DNA of 64,000 nucleotides from Deroplatys truncata (GCA_030765065.1 CM060983.1:229109528-229173527), one strand, 5' to 3'; shown: positions 25,629 to 37,899, counted from the stretch's first letter. The notes: a model not told the origin generated them from the sequence alone. Numbers and translations: made by a program.

Positions 25629-26200
25629 ATAACCTCTCTAGTAAATTAATTAAAATGTGTATTTCCAACTTTGTTGTTCCTCTTGTAAACATATTCAATA
25701 CTTCTCTCCTTTCTGGCACTTTCCCCGAACAGTTTAAAACTGCAAAGGTAATTCCTATCCAGAAAAAGATGCCTTTAAATGCTTAAGAAATATCATGACT
25801 ATTAATGCTTTAAAAATTACCTATCATGGCTATGAGCAGTCAATTCTTTGGGGCTCTGCTTCAAATAATCTTCAAAAAAATTTTAAACTTCAAAAGAAGA
25901 TCATATGTGTTATCGTTAATATAAGACAGAATACTCCCAGTAAAGCACTTTTTACATGTTAAATATACTACCTCTTGCATTTCTATATATGCTGCTTTAT
26001 ACATAATAATATCAAGGATTTCAAAACTATCACGACAATTTCACAAGGACAACGAAACATATTCATCTTTCTACTCAAAAAACCTCTAATACCTGACCAT
26101 CAAGGTATAAAATTATATAACCAACTAAGTAGAGGATTTGATGATCTTAATGAACAAAGATTTAGAAAGAAAATTAAAAATATCTTAATGTAACACAAAT
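25629..26200 (+). pseudogene. CR1/Jockey-type LINE remnant (RT start joined to C-terminal end)
   Basis: The first part encodes ISSKLIKMCISNFV…FNTSLLSGTFPEQFKTAKVIPIQKK (about 25632-25770), the N-terminal part of a non-LTR reverse transcriptase. After an internal deletion the thumb and C-terminal part follow: YHGYEQSILWGSAS (about 25825-25865) and GIKLYNQLSRGFDDLNEQRF…KIKNIL (about 26100-26190), ending in a stop and an AT-rich 3' tail. The catalytic FADD box is missing. The copy is broken by frameshifts. Confidence 0.75.
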
Positions 26201-26453
26201 ATTATTCAATAAACTAAGTATTAGAATCCATATAAATAAGTGTTAAGTTTGTCCTTGACATCTGAAATTTAAATGTATCAAATTGCACATATGAATATTT
26301 TTGATATTGTAAGATTTCTTTTCTGACAAAAGCATAAATTGTAACAATTTTATAAGATGAATTGAAGTGAACAAGCATAACTGTGGTACACAGAACCCTC
26401 ATTCACTTATACAGGAGTACGAACGAGATTCAGCCAAGGTAAATCTTTTTTTG

Positions 26454-29400
26454 CATTGTAAGAGTGTAAACATTCATCTTTGCTGAGAAGACCTCATGCC
26501 TAGAAATATCGGAGCCATGATGCAGCTCTTTCTCATTTTCATAATTATCTGAAGACCACCGTGCCTCAGCATTGTAAGAGTGTATTGCTGAGAAGACACT
26601 CATGCCTAGAAATATCGGAGCCATGATGCAGCTCTTTCTCATTTCCATAATTATCTGAAGACCACCGTGCCTCAGTATTGTAAGAGTGTATTGCTGAGAA
26701 GACACTCATGCCTAGAAATATCGGAGCCATGATGCAGCTCTTTCTCATTTCCATAATTATCTGAAGACCACCGTGCCTCAGTATTGTAAGAGTGTATTGC
26801 TGAGAAGACACTCATGCCTAGAAATATCGGAGCCATGATGCAGCTCTTTCTCATTTTCATAATTATCTGAAGACCACCGTGCCTCAGTATTGTAAGAGTG
26901 TATTGCTGAGAAGACACTCATGCCTAGAAATATCGGAGCCATGATGCAGCTCTTTCTCATTTCCATAATTATCTGAAGACCACCGTGCCTCAGTATTGTA
27001 AGAGTGTATTGCTGAGAAGACACTCATGCCTAGAAATATCGGAGCCATGATGCAGCTCTTTCTCATTTCCATAATTATCTGAACACCACTGTGCCTCAGT
27101 ATTGTAAGAGTGTAGTGCTGAGAAGACACTCATGCCTAGAAATATCAGAGCCATGATGCAGCTCTTGCTCATTTCCATAATTATCTGAAGACCACCGTGC
27201 CTCAGTATTGTAAGAGTGTATTGCTGAGAAGACACTCATGCCTAGAAATATCGGAGCCATGATGCAGCTCTTGCTCATTTTCATAATTATCTGAACACCA
27301 CTGTGCCTCAGCATTGTAAGAGTGTATTGCTGAGAAGACACTCATGCCTAGAAATATCGGAGCCATGATGCAGCTCTTTCTCATTTCCATAATTATCTGA
27401 AGACCACCGTGCCTCAGTATTGTAAGAGTGTATTGCTGAGAAGACACTCATGCCTAGAAATATCAGAGCCATGATGCAGCTCTTTCTCATTTCCATAATT
27501 ATCTGAACACCACTGTGCCTCAGTATTGTAAGAGTGTAGTGCTGAGAAGACACTCATGCCTAGAAATATCAGAGCCATGATGCAGCTCTTGCTCATTTTC
27601 ATAATTATCTGAACACCACTGTGCCTCAGCATTGTAAGAGTGTATTGGTGAGAAGATACTCATGCCTAGAAATATTGGAGCCATGATATAGCTCTTGCTC
27701 ATTTTCATAATTATCTGAAGACCACCGTGCCTCAGTATTGTAAGAGTGTATTGCTGAGAAGACACTCATGCCTAGAAATATCAGAGCCATGATGCAGCTC
27801 TTTCTCATTTCCATAATTATCTGAACACCACTGTGCCTCAGTATTGTAAGAGTGTAGTGCTGAGAAGACACTCATGCCTAGAAATATCAGAGCCATGATG
27901 CAGCTCTTGCTCATTTTCATAATTATCTGAAGACCACCGTGCCTCAGAATTGTAAGAGTGTATTGCTGAGAAGACACTCATGCCTAGAAATATCAGAGCC
28001 ATGATGCAGCTCTTTCTCATTTTCATAATTATCTGAACACCACTGTGCCTCAGTATTGTAAGAGTGTAGTGCTGAGAAGACACTCATGCCTAGAAATATC
28101 AGAGCCATGATGCAGCTCTTGCTCATTTTCATAATTATCTGAAGACCACCGTGCCTCAGTATTGTAAGAGTGTATTGCTGAGAAGACACTCATGCCTAGA
28201 AATATCGGAGCCATGATGCAGCTCTTTCTCATTTCCATAATTATCTGAAGACCACCGTGCCTCAGCATTGTAAGAGTGTATTGCTGAGAAGACACTCATG
28301 CCTAGAAATATCAGAGCCATGATGCAGCTCTTTCTCATTTCCATAATTATCTGAAGACCACCGTGCCTCAGTATTGTAAGAGTGTATTGGTGAGAAGATA
28401 CTCATGCCTAGAAATATTGGAGCCATGATGCAGCTCTTGCTCATTTTCATAATTATCTGAAGACCACCGTGCCTCAGCATTGTAAGAGTGTATTGGTGAG
28501 AAGACACTCATGCCTAGAAATATCAGAGCCATGATGCAGCTCTTGCTCATTTTCATAATTATCTGAAGACCACCGTGCCTCAGCATTGTAAGAGTGTATT
28601 GGTGAGAACACACTCATGCCTAGAAATATCAGAGCCATGATGCAGCTCTTGCTCATTTTCATAATTATCTGAACACCACCGTGCCTCAGTATTGTAAGAG
28701 TGTATTGGTGAGAAGACACTCATGCCTAGAAATATCAGAGCCATGATGCAGCTCTTGCTCATTTTCATAATTATCTGAACACCACCGTGCCTCAGCATTG
28801 TAAGAGTGTATTGGTGAGAAGACACTCATGCCTAGAAATATCAGAGCCATGATGCAGCTCTTGCTCATTTTCATAATTATCTGAAGACCACCGTGCCTCA
28901 GCATTGTAAGAGTGTATTGGTGAGAAGACACTCATGCCTAGAAATATCAGAGCCATGATGCAGCTCTTGCTCATTTTCATAATTATCTGAAGACCACCGT
29001 GCCTCAGCATTGTAAGAGTGTATTGGTGAGAAGACACTCATGCTTAGAAATATCAGAGCCATGATGCAGCTCTTGCTCATTTTCATAATTATCTGAAGAC
29101 CACCGTGCCTCAGCATTGTAAGAGTGTATTGGTGAGAAGACACTCATGCCTAGAAATATCAGAGCCATGATGCAGCTCTTGCTCATTTTCATAATTATCT
29201 GAACACCACCGTGCCTCAGCATTGTAAGAGTGTATTGGTGAGAAGACACTCATGCCTAGAAATATCAGAGCCATGATGCAGCTCTTGCTCATTTTCATAA
29301 TTATCTGAAGACCACCGTGCCTCAGTATTGTAAGAGTGTACTGCTGAGAAGACACTCATGCCTAGAAATATCAGAGCCATGATGCAGCTCTTGCTCATTT

Positions 29401-30601
29401 TCATAATTATCTGAACACCACCGTGCCTCAGTATTGTAAGAGTGTATTGGTGAGAAGACACTCATGCCTAGAAATATCAGAGCCATAATGCAGCTCTTTC
29501 TCATTTCCATAATTATCTGAACACCACCGTGCCTCAGTATTGTAAGAGTGTATTGGTGAGAAGACACTCATGCCTAGAAATATCAGAGCCATGATGCAGC
29601 TCTTTCTGATTTTCATAATTATCTGAAGACCACCGTGCCTCAGCATTGTAAGAGTGTATTGGTGAGAAGACACTCATGCCTAGAAATATCAGAGCCATGA
29701 TGCAGCTCTTGCTCATTTCCATAATTATCTGAACACCACCGTGCCTCAGCATTGTAAGAGTGTATTGCTGAGAAGACACTCATGCCTAGAAATATCAGAG
29801 CCATGATGCAGCTCTTGCTCATTTTCATAATTATCTGAACACCACTGTGCCTCAGCATTGTAAGAGTGTATTGGTGAGAAGACACTCATGCCTAGAAATA
29901 TCAGAGCCATGATGCAGCTCTTTCTCATTTCCATAATTATCTGAAGACCACCGTGCCTCAGTATTGTAAGAGTGTATTGGTGAGAAGACACTCATGCCTA
30001 GAAATATCGGAGCCATGATGCAGCTCTTGCTCATTTTCATAATTATCTGAACACCACCGTGGCTCAGTATTGTAAGAGTGTATTGGTGAGAAGACACTCA
30101 TGCCTAGAAATATCGGAGCCATGATGCAGCTCTTGCTCATTTTCATAATTATCTGAACACCACCGTGCCTCAGTATTGTAAGAGTGTATTGGTGAGAAGA
30201 CACTCATGCCTAGAAATATCAGAGCCATGATGCAGCTCTTTCTCATTTCCATAATTATCTGAAGACCACCGTGCCTCAGCATTGTAAGAGTGTATTGGTG
30301 AGAAGACACTCATGCCTAGAAATATCAGAGCCATGATGCAGCTCTTGCTCATTTTCATAATTATCTGAAGACCACCGTGCCTCAGCATTGTAAGAGTGTA
30401 TTGCTGAGAAGACACTCATGCCTAGAAATATCAGAGCCATGATGCAGCTCTTGCTCATTTTCATAATTATCTGAACACCACCGTGCCTCAGTATTGTAAG
30501 AGTGTATTGGTGAGAAGACACTCATGCCTAGAAATATCAGAGCCATGATGCAGCTCTTGCTCATTTCCATAATTATCTGAACACCACCGTGCCTCAGCAT
30601 T
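26454..30601 (-). repeat. Satellite array 2: 106-bp monomer, 39 units
   Basis: Head-to-tail array. The plus-strand unit runs cattgtaagagtgtattgct … ccaccgtgcctcag. From 26570 to 30597 there are exactly 38 units of 106 bp with no net length change; a diverged first unit of 116 bp starts at 26454. Substitutions cluster at fixed sites: GCTGAG/GGTGAG, TCGGAG/TCAGAG, TTTCTCATTTCC/TTGCTCATTTTC, GAAGACC/GAACACC, CAGTATTG/CAGCATTG. The left third is rich in GCTGAG and TCGGAG units, the right half in GGTGAG and TCAGAG units. On the minus strand every unit gives an open stretch of about 81 codons, but because 106 is not a multiple of 3 the frame changes from unit to unit, so this is not evidence for a protein. 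It is inside the PLBD-like intron and on that gene's sense strand as oriented here. Confidence 0.98.
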
Positions 30602-32316
30602 GGATTGGATGTTCTGGAGAAGAAGACAGACACAGGACCTGACTTGTTCATGTGTATGAGCACAACTACTGTAATGCTGAGAGATGTATGGCAAGAATTT
30701 AATTATTGTATAGAAATGTGCTGGATTTCTCTTCACAACAGTATGTTTAACAAAGTTGTCACAATTATAGAATTTCTCTAATAAATTACTGCTTCAACGA
30801 TGAGGGTTAGCAGAAAGCATAAAGTTGCACTATACAGCAGCACGAGCCCTTATTTCAGTAAAACTATATTCTCTATACACACATTGTTATGTAAGGTGTT
30901 AGAAAATAACACTCTTCTATACAGAAACATCTTACATTCACATCACTTTCTCTACCCGCTACTGTTTATTTTCATATAGCTTCTACACTTACAAAAGGTT
31001 AATTTTCTAATTTTGTATCTACTTCATGTTAATGAAGACTAACTTTTGCAGAAATAGCTTCAAGGAGATACAAGGAATAGAGGAAAACAAACTGATAGAT
31101 GTTTAAAAACTAGTCAGTATATGCTAGCCTAGAAATTCTAAACTCTTTCCACACTCCGCTACCAATATTGTGCTGATCAATCATGATTATCATGTTTCAT
31201 CATTATATCAGCTAACACAATTATTACCTATGCATCTCTTCAAATATCGTACGTTGGATCATATTACTAATTCGAAAATAGTTTAACTTCATTACAAATT
31301 CCCTTTACTCACAATACCTGAAGTCATAGTTCTGTTTTAATAAAGTGCAAAGTCCTGGGCTCATATATATTCTTTTTTTCTCTTAACATGAAAACGTGCA
31401 CTCTTAACTTTACATAAATAGTGGTTGACTCATATGTCACAAGCAAAGAAAGCAGGTTAACAACACAAAGAATAGTTATAATTCTTGCAGCTGTGATGTA
31501 AATGTACTAACTTGAAAAAGCAGTTTTTACATATACATGGAATTTTACAAAGATAAAACTATTTTGAAAGTTTGTAAGTTCTTCTTGCAATGAATTCAAA
31601 TAATTAGTTTGCATTAAAATTGGTCTGAATTAGTCCGCTCAGTTCCTAACTGTACACTGTTTTCACATGCATGATATAGAATTTTGAACTCTAATTTCAA
31701 AAGGTTATCAAGAATTTTGACTAGGCCGAAAAACGTGTGTGTTGTTGCTACCCCCAGTGCAGAGCTAAAGCTGTTGATCCGTTAGCAAATCTCAACTCCA
31801 ACTAGTTGCTCTTGATGCTAGGCTAAAGCAGGCAACCCACGGAGGAGCGACCACATCACTTCAGTCACTGTGAATGTGACCTGGACTACGTATCTTTAAT
31901 CAGCTTTGATGACTCCTCTGTGCTGGTTGCATTATAAGTCCTGGCAGGTACAACTCATAAGTGATGGAACTGGTACTCAGGTGTAGCCATCACTAGTCAG
32001 CTTAAATGTTAGCCAGGAATGCCAGTGTGAGAAACAACTAAATAATGACAGCACTTCAACGAAACAAATTTAAAGCATTAACAAGCTGTACCTCACAAAT
32101 GGTTAATCTACAAAAAAAGTTATTTGAAATAAACCGTGTATTTTAAAGAGATCTACATTTTGTGTAATTATTAAAAAAAACTATATGGTAACTTGTTTTT
32201 TTTATGTGTTATTTTTTAACTCAGCATCTGGTTACCACCAGATATGAATCAATTATCTGCAAATACAGTAAATGCTCTGTGAATAAGCACTGGGAGCAGT
32301 TCTTAGTACTACTTTC
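30602..32316. other. AT-rich intron sequence, nothing recognised
   Basis: About 1.7 kb without recognisable coding sequence. A moderately GC-richer patch at about 31730-32000 could be an old SINE, but I see neither an A box nor a B box. Confidence 0.45.
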
Positions 32317-32446
32317 TACTTTCTCTACTACGTATAGTAATTACGGGAAGTATTGTATTCCACCCAAAAATTTGATACTGAGATTTCACCGGAAATACAT
32401 GTTTTGAGACACCCGGAATCCAAAAAAAAACATTTTTTGAAACATG

Positions 32447-32496
<50 letters not shown>

Positions 32497-33195
32497 TGTG
32501 AACAGCATAACTCAGAAATGAACAGTCGGATAAACACCAAACTTGGTATTTAGGCTCAGTGTCTTCCAGAGATGCGACACAAAGGTTTTCAAGAAAATCC
32601 CCCCATCCCAGATTACCCTTTACATGGAACATTTTTCGAACATTTTAATTTTCTCAAAAATGGCTCTAACGATTTTGATTAAAATATTATGTTTAAGATA
32701 TTATCTTGACAAATGAAATGTATATCTCGAATTTTCTGGGAATGTCTCCAAAACTATTCTTCATTGTGAACGACTTTTGCATAACTGGTAAACCATAAGA
32801 GATAGACAAAATTTTACTCCACAAAAAATGTAGATCACGTTAAAATACACAATTTATGTGATATACATTTTTTTTGTTGTTGAGTGAAGCATTTTCGAGA
32901 TATTGCTTGTTATTCCCTTAAATTTTTCAATGCTTTTTCTCAAATGGGAATTCGTTATTCATTTTTTTTATATCCTGGACATACAAAGAGAATGGAATGC
33001 TGCATAGCAACCAGCTCTTAGAATATTTGACTATCGCTTAAAGCCTACCAATTCCCTTTGCATCTACAAGAAAATTAGCAATAAGATTAACATCTCGATT
33101 AACATGAAGCATATGGAGAATAAGCATTTGTAAAAGTAGTTTGTATAAGATTAGAGAAAGTCATGTGAGTGTAACACATCAGATTTTTTAATATT
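32317..33195 (+). repeat. Interspersed repeat, copy 2 (same family as 3348-4170)
   Basis: Same order of landmarks as copy 1 and same orientation: tctactacgtatagtaatta head, ggataaacaccaaacttgg, ggaatgctgcatagcaacc, and gtaacacatcagattttt at the end. It lacks the terminal inverted copy of the head seen in copy 1 and contains a (GT)n expansion. It stops at 33195, where a LINE fragment begins. Confidence 0.75.
32449..32496 (+). repeat. (GT)n microsatellite
   Basis: About 46 bp of uninterrupted GT dinucleotides, ending in tctgtg, inside the interspersed repeat. Copy 1 of that repeat has no such run at the matching place, so the expansion is specific to this copy. Confidence 0.95.
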
Positions 33196-33260
33196 TATAG
33201 GTATATCAATGACCTGCCAGGAGTAAAGTCTGTTCTATTGGCAGATATTTTATAATTTGG
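33196..33260 (+). pseudogene. Fragment of LINE reverse transcriptase
   Basis: A short plus-strand frame reading YINDLPGVKSVLLADI matches the segment leading into the FADD catalytic box of non-LTR reverse transcriptases (NDLP…LFADD). The box is decayed. The fragment is bounded by the interspersed repeat and the minus-strand LINE. Confidence 0.5.
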
Positions 33261-33261
33261 A

Positions 33262-34515
33262 CTTATAGATAGAGAGATTTATTCACCGTTAATATTACAA
33301 GAATACATGGTTTCGTCAAATACTTAATATCATAATACATACTTAATCAAATACCACAATACAAAATAAAAGTTTAATTAATTACTAATTGAGTCAATAA
33401 ACTCATCTACAGAGTAAAAAGCCCTTTCAATAGTAAGCTCTTCAAATCCCATGGATCATTCTTTTAACTGTACGGGTAGTTTATTGTATTAAGGTTGTAG
33501 GGGGATAGAAATACACTTATGATTGAAATGATATGCAAGGACGCTAGAAGCATTGGACAGTTTTTGTGTAAGTAAAAAATAAATGGCTTTGGACAGTGGA
33601 AAGAGAAAAGTAAGATGTAGCGCATCTTACCTTGAATGGAAAACTATAGTGAATATGTGATGGTTAAGTAACCAATAACTGAAAAGTGAAAAACGAGTGG
33701 AAATGGCACAAGAAAAAAACTGAAAAAAAAACCTAGATAATTTATTGACAAGAAATTGTAAAATGTAAATAAACTGTAGTGATTGTCTACTGAATGAGTG
33801 ACCAGGGTCAAAGTGCAGTAGACAATCAAATTTGTAAAACTCTTAGCACAATAAAGCAATATATACGTATAATACAGAACCATAATATTTAACTCCTTTG
33901 GCAAATAAAGTGGTTTTATGTTCAAGCACTTTTAAATTTGCCTTAATCCTAGTGTTATGAGAATGAACAACTTCATTTGTTACGAAATTATTAATATTTT
34001 GTTTGATGTAACATAGTGTAACATATAAGTACAGGCAAGGCAAAGGTAATATTTTTAATTCTTTAAAAACTGGCCTGCATGAATCAATCCTGCCTATATT
34101 AGCAATACTCCTGATTATTTTTTGGGGGGTTTTAAAGACTAAATGACTGTCTTTGCCATTTCCCCAAAACTTTATCCCATATGTCAATATACTTTCTGCA
34201 TATGCAAAGTATAGAACTTTTTAGTATGAAAGTCTATTTCTTTGTTTATTACCCTAAATGAAAAATAAAATTTAACTTTGTTATTAAATGTGCAATATGA
34301 AACCCCAATCAAGATGCTGATCTAACCATATTCCTAAGAATTTATTATGATCAACCTGTAATATTTTTGTTTTATAAATTTTAAGGTTGATACTATCCTC
34401 TTGCTTATTCTTTTTATGGTCGAATGGAATAACTACTGTTTTTAATGGATCTAAAAGCAATTTATTATTATCGAACCAATTTTCCATTCTAACCAAGAAG
34501 TAAGTATAAAATAAA
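33262..34515 (-). pseudogene. CR1/Jockey-type LINE 3' part, split by a second LINE
   Basis: Minus-strand order: RT palm end (WFDNNKLLLDPLKTVVIPF and KFLGIWLDQHLDW, about 34490-34290), thumb and C-terminal domain (YGIKFWGN…VFKTPQKIIRSIANI, NFVTNEVVHSHNTR and FAKGVKYYG, about 34180-33880). After a 365-bp interruption (33493-33857) the C-terminus follows (YNKLPVQLKE, then ERAFYSVDEFIDSISN and stop, about 33470-33370). A possible polyadenylation signal is at about 33272. The 5' end is truncated near 34515, and a deletion with frameshift lies between about 34180 and 34290. Confidence 0.8.
33493..33857 (+). mobile_element. 5'-truncated LINE copy nested in another LINE
   Basis: This segment matches the 3' end of the large LINE at 46912-51427 (from ggggatagaaatacacttat through the 3' UTR to agcacaataaa). 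It holds only the last coding residues plus the 3' UTR. Relative to the large copy it keeps about 75 extra bp in the 3' UTR. It interrupts the minus-strand LINE reading frame at GVKYYG/YNKLP, and short flanks of the form GTATTA/GTATAATA may be the target duplication. Confidence 0.85.
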
Positions 34516-34830
34516 TCCTGTAGTGCTACAGCCTGCAAAGGGCCTGAACCTGTCAACCTGACTGCTGGCCTTATGCCCACATGCACACGGCAGAGGTGGG
34601 TGATCATCCAACCTATATAAGAAGGTGATGTAGTCAGTATCACACATCCCCAGCCAGAAAGTTGGCTCACAAGGCCAGGACTGCTGTCTATCACAGCTCC
34701 TCACAATACTGAGTGTGCACTGGTCCTATACCTGGGACCTAAAATCTGTATCCACATGTGTGGGATCGAACCCGGGCACCATGCTCTAGCCCACTGTTGG
34801 TTGCAGGCAGGCTTGCTTGTCAGCTTCTAA
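34516..34830 (-). repeat. Possible tRNA-derived SINE
   Basis: A GC-richer segment of about 300 bp. On the minus strand it contains GGGTTCGATCCC (34762-34773), a good match to a pol III B box, preceded by GTGGGCTAGAGCATGGTGCC, which resembles a tRNA D-arm. It abuts the truncated 5' end of the minus-strand LINE. No clear tail or target duplication was found. Confidence 0.45.
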
Positions 34831-35500
34831 ACTCTCAACCCTGGGAGAAAATTATATATCACAGTAAAGATAGAAAAGTTGATAAAAATAAAATGTTTTT
34901 CCTTTTTATGTGGATTTCAGATGTTTAAGGCCGGTTTGTACACTGTGGTGACAGATTGCTTTTCGTTTGAACTTGTATTTCATCTCTCTCCTTGCTGCAT
35001 CTAAAAGTTTTACATTTTAAGTTCAGTCCTTAGCAGTTCTGTGGACATTTTTTGTCTTTCTTGGGTAAAAGTGAAGTTCGTTATACTAAACTGTCGCTAA
35101 CAAGTTGCATTATACTGATAGTACAAGCAACACTACACAGCTTTTTTCCTGTTCTTTAGCCTCCTTAAAAAATTCCACCCAATGCATGTCACTGTTAGAA
35201 CTGCACATCTCTTACAAGACAAAAATCATCATCCATATTAATACAGAGCTGTAAACTTTCATAAAGAATTGTACAAGTCATGCTTTAAACTCAGAATACT
35301 CATTAGCTTGAAATGAGAATTATCACAATTATACCATTTATCCATAAATACATTGACTTCTTTTTTGCTCTTTTCTATTTTCTTCATTCTTTCCATAAGT
35401 GTCTTCCAAAGTATTTATCTATCGATGATTTTCTTCCGCAACAACGCCATTACTTCATGCACTTCTGTACTAGCATATGTTCACTTTCTAACACTTTTGT
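34831..35500. other. AT-rich intron sequence, nothing recognised
   Basis: No transposon, exon or RNA signature was recognised on either strand. Confidence 0.45.
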
Positions 35501-35559
35501 ACTTTAATGGAAAATTTGCATGATATTTAGTATAAAAAGGCACTCTTTGTGGAAAGAGT

Positions 35560-36600
35560 TCCTCTTGTTCATCTTTTAAAGCTACCCATATGATCTTGGA
35601 GCACTCGTCTACCCCTTGTGACACAAAATATGTTCTTCTAGGGTGGGCAAAAGTGACAACTATCTGGTTGGAACATGTTTTAACACTACTCTGTACTCTA
35701 AGATTCATAAATTCGAAAATGACAGAAATTCTTTTTAGCATACACTGAAAACTTGCTAAACACCTTTATTACAAGAACCTCCATATCAAAGGTAGACTTT
35801 TCATTCCACATTTGACACAGTTGTGTAATTTAAACTCAGTTTTGATTATCTTTGCCATACTTTTCTTTCAGATTTTCATAAACAGATATATTCTGGCCAA
35901 AGTTGACTGGAACATTGTCAGCAGCAAGAGGAAATACTAGCAACATCCAAATCATTATTTTCAATCACATTTAAAATTTGTTTGCTTCTTCGGCAGCTTT
36001 GTAAAAACCAAGAAGATCAATTTTGATTCCTTCTTTTAATAAAAAATACTGGACGATCAAGGGAAACATTTTCAGGTTTCCAACATTAGAAGAGTCTGTA
36101 ACAAGTGAAAAACATTGCGCCTCCTTTAGATGTTGAAGAAGTTTTTCTTGTGTTGCAGGCACAATCACAATTTTCCACAAGCATGCTGGCTTTAGTATGA
36201 CCACATTTAATGTTCTTTTGCAATGTCAGAGTCCTTGAACAATATACTATATAGTTTATTAGAACAATATTATAACTATTATGATGTTTAACCCCACAAT
36301 AAGTTGCTGTCGATTTCTGCTGCCGTGATAAGATCACCTTCTTTAGTAAAAGGTTTTTTTTAAAAAAACAACGTGAAGACAGCTTATGCTGGTGTTTAGA
36401 AGAATTCGTGTGTGTAGTGACTGCATCAATTCCCTTGAACTCGATTGAAAAACTCAGACGGCAATCATTACGTTGTGTTTCAAACTCTCATTTCTGTATT
36501 AACCAGTTACATGAACCTTTACATACATCATTAAATGTACAATAATATTTCTTTTTCTTTTCTAGGCCCGATGAACTAATATAATTCTGGGAGATATAAT
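35560..36600 (-). pseudogene. hAT-superfamily transposase remnant (BED/DUF4371-like)
   Basis: Minus-strand pieces in the order of hAT proteins: a zinc-finger-like N-terminus (KYYCTFND, about 36540; FSIEFKGIDAVTTHTN followed by SSKHQHKL, about 36460-36390), then GVKHHNSYN and HTKASMLVENC (about 36290-36170), the catalytic region FSLVTDSSNVGNLKMFPLIV followed by QYF (about 36120-36030; D of TDSS), ADNVPVNFGQN (about 35920) and FSVYAKKNFCHF (about 35730). Frames change several times and the C-terminal dimerisation domain is not seen. An inactive remnant of the hAT group found widely in insects. Confidence 0.7.
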
Positions 36601-37899
36601 TTTGTCCTGGGAGCCAGGAGATCCCATTCGATTCTAGGAGAGTTGGCAACCCTATACCTTTTTCATCATAAGCTGAAAGGTGAAGTAAAGAAAACCACAT
36701 GACAAGACAGCACCTCAGTGACTGGTGGACAAACTACAATCTTTCCCGCTTAGCATGGTGTCTCTTCCTCTACAAAAAAACAGTTTGGTTCATATCATAA
36801 CATTTTGTGGTTATTCTTGTGCAGAGAAATTTAAAAAACTCATTATTGTAACAATTAAATTTATGAAACTAAATGTGTTTGTTCAGATTCACCTAGAACT
36901 ACATGAACCGTTATATCAGAGGATTTAAGAGGCCATGCATAGGTGCTGCAGTTCATTTCCAGTTTCGCTGAGAATCTCCTGCCACTGTAGAAAACATAAA
37001 TGAGGGAAATGAAAAGAAGACAATTGTGTTAAATGCTTTTAACAAATTCTGTGAAAAGTATCCACCTTTAATTGACAATTAATACAGTTGGCCATTGTTT
37101 AGTAATAATTGAACTTCTTTGTTAGTGATGCAGAATTGTTGCTCGGATAGATTGGGTCGCGTTTGTTTTCTGTTCTGTTTTAGGCTATAGTGCTAATTGT
37201 TATTTAACTTGTTAACTCATAAAAGGTTAAAGCAAAAATGGTATACTGATATTAGTCATTAAATGAATGATCTGTAAAGCTGAAGTTAAGAACAGTTTAA
37301 TCCAGTACATTTAAACACAGATGCCAAACTGTTCAGGTGAAACTTTTATTTGTTTACTCTTAGTATTGTGTGTTAGAAGTTTAGGATGTAAGGCAAAATA
37401 TAGGAACAAGGCATACAATGTTTAAAAGCTGATGATCCCCAAGGTGCACAATATACTGTATTCACATTCTGTATGAAGCAATTTCGTCTTGCGAGTACTT
37501 AGTTCTCGTCATCCTCCACATGGTGCTGCCATGTGCTCGGCGGAGTGATACATTTAAGTTTTGTTTACTTCTCCACTCAGCTTATAGTGAAAAAGGTAGA
37601 GATGCAGGTTAGGACATCAAAATATGTGTATCTCTCTGGGTCTTGCGCATCCTGTCTAGTGGACAGCACCCACATGTCTCCTCCATAGCTCACCACCATC
37701 AATAGTGTAATAGGGTTCTTACTTATGACAGTACCAAAGACCATTACCCCTTTACTATCTTCTTTTGTCTCACTGTATCATTAAGTTGTGCTTTGTTATT
37801 AAAAAAAAAAAGCAGAGAAAAAGTGACATAGTTACCCAACAGTTGTAGATTTTAATACCTACAATTGTTCTAAGAATAAAACTAGAGAATTTAGCACTG
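36601..37899. other. Intron sequence, nothing recognised
   Basis: No domain or RNA gene recognised. A moderately GC-rich patch at about 37500-37760, preceding the LTR-element remnant, could contain an LTR, but no TG…CA boundaries or duplicate were found. Confidence 0.4.

Noticed and set aside
11038..25629. Repeated plus-strand open frames of about 60 codons in the 92-bp satellite
   Set aside because: They span two monomers and stop at the same place in the third frame. Period 92 and lack of any family motif argue against coding.
8722..30601. CRISPR array
   Set aside because: Units are contiguous without unique spacers, monomers are 92 and 106 bp, and the context is a eukaryotic intron.
8722..30601. 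Hammerhead ribozyme core inside either satellite monomer
   Set aside because: GTGAAGA/GAAAC in the 92-bp unit and CTGAAGA/GAAA in the 106-bp unit occur, but the intervening bases do not form helix II and no helix III of the right form is visible.
26430..30736. About forty overlapping minus-strand open frames of 81 codons in the 106-bp satellite, giving similar peptides
   Set aside because: They recur every 106 bp, which is not a multiple of three, so the same monomer is read in rotating frames and each frame ends after about 2.3 units. This is a property of a stop-poor repeat, not a gene family.
32353..32553. Open frame with a long Val-Cys or Thr-His run
   Set aside because: It is a translation of the (GT)n microsatellite in the interspersed repeat.
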